From: Rhodobium orientis
GTDB lineage: Bacteria > Pseudomonadota > Alphaproteobacteria > Rhizobiales > Rhodobiaceae
DNA: 64,000 bases
Assembly: GCF_003258835.1 (NCBI RefSeq)
Contig: NZ_NPEV01000003.1
Coordinates: 98,674 to 162,673, forward strand
Reading direction: 5' to 3'
In this document: one piece after another, positions 63,935 through 64,000 of the stretch
Layout: the number at the start of each line of letters is the position of its first letter
Numbering within the stretch: position 1 is the stretch's first letter
The notes under the pieces: generated by a model
Told to the model about the DNA's origin: nothing
Databases searched by the model: none
The model's input: the letters and a program-made list of their open reading frames with translations, nothing else
Made by a program: the position numbers and the translations under genes

Positions 63935-64000
63935 GCTTCTTGGCTTACGAATAAGTTGATTGTCTCGATGGGTCTGCGGCCCTGGTTTCGGTAGCCGAGA
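63935..64000. other. Unassigned end of window
   Basis: On the minus strand it could encode GYRNQGRRPIETINLFVSQEA, ending in a stop near 63930, perhaps the tail of another gene or IS. It is too short to assign. Confidence 0.2.

Overview
The window looks like the chromosome of a high-GC alphaproteobacterium, most likely in the order Hyphomicrobiales (Rhizobiales). The supporting evidence is the class II DAHP synthase, the gor/DUF2059/rpiA neighbourhood with gph close by, the TIGR02281-type aspartyl protease behind a DUF1289 protein, a PleC/DivJ-like histidine kinase, and very GC-rich third codon positions. I do not name a genus. Apart from the last 4 kb and a few patches, this is ordinary core genome.

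Layout. 1-13.6 kb: aromatic biosynthesis (aroG, cut by the window edge), a DMT exporter, a di-haem cytochrome c peroxidase with AT-rich, possibly iron-responsive upstream DNA, a YbdK-type ligase, ogt, a class V aminotransferase, a gamma-glutamylcyclotransferase, glutathione reductase fused to a GNAT domain, DUF2059, rpiA, gabD and gph. 13.6-16.5 kb: tRNA-Val, a hairpin repeat array, DoxX, a toxin-antitoxin pair, two small secreted proteins and a candidate small RNA. 16.5-30.2 kb: an Rrf2/NsrR-like regulator divergent from a TDT transporter, a cupin-lysE pair, a yceI-cybB-yceI cluster, class I fumarase, an L,D-transpeptidase, a sulfotransferase, DUF971, moaA and two transporters. 30.4-37.6 kb: mrp, the mobA-mobB-moeA operon, an orphan solute-binding protein, metC and a 3-hydroxyisobutyrate dehydrogenase relative.

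37.7-50.3 kb is accessory in character. It holds a trypsin-like protease/DNA-RNA nuclease fusion, a partly duplicated lipoprotein locus, a UvrD-like helicase, an AT-rich two-gene unit resembling lambda RexA/RexB (soluble protein plus four-helix membrane protein), a decayed TetA-like gene, and an AT-rich pair consisting of a MuF-domain protein and a membrane-anchored protein that looks like a toxin and its immunity protein. 50.7-60.2 kb returns to core functions: Lrp, a TIGR01244 phosphatase-like protein, YARHG, a UDG-family protein, GST, a thermonuclease, the histidine kinase, cobT, the aspartyl protease, TauE and dusA. From about 60.2 kb to the window end is one edge of an island beside the 5' end of dusA. 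It starts with a tyrosine integrase under a palindromic operator, followed by broken IS66, IS3 and IS4 pieces and a stand-alone protoglobin.

The most interesting candidates are the RexAB-like unit (44.6-46.0 kb), the protease-nuclease fusion (37.8-40.0 kb), the MuF toxin/immunity-like pair (49.0-50.3 kb), the Gor-GNAT fusion (7.7-9.6 kb) and an unannotated candidate sRNA with anti-Shine-Dalgarno loops (about 16.1-16.3 kb). Family assignments come from reading the sequence and from memory of the families; no database search was run.
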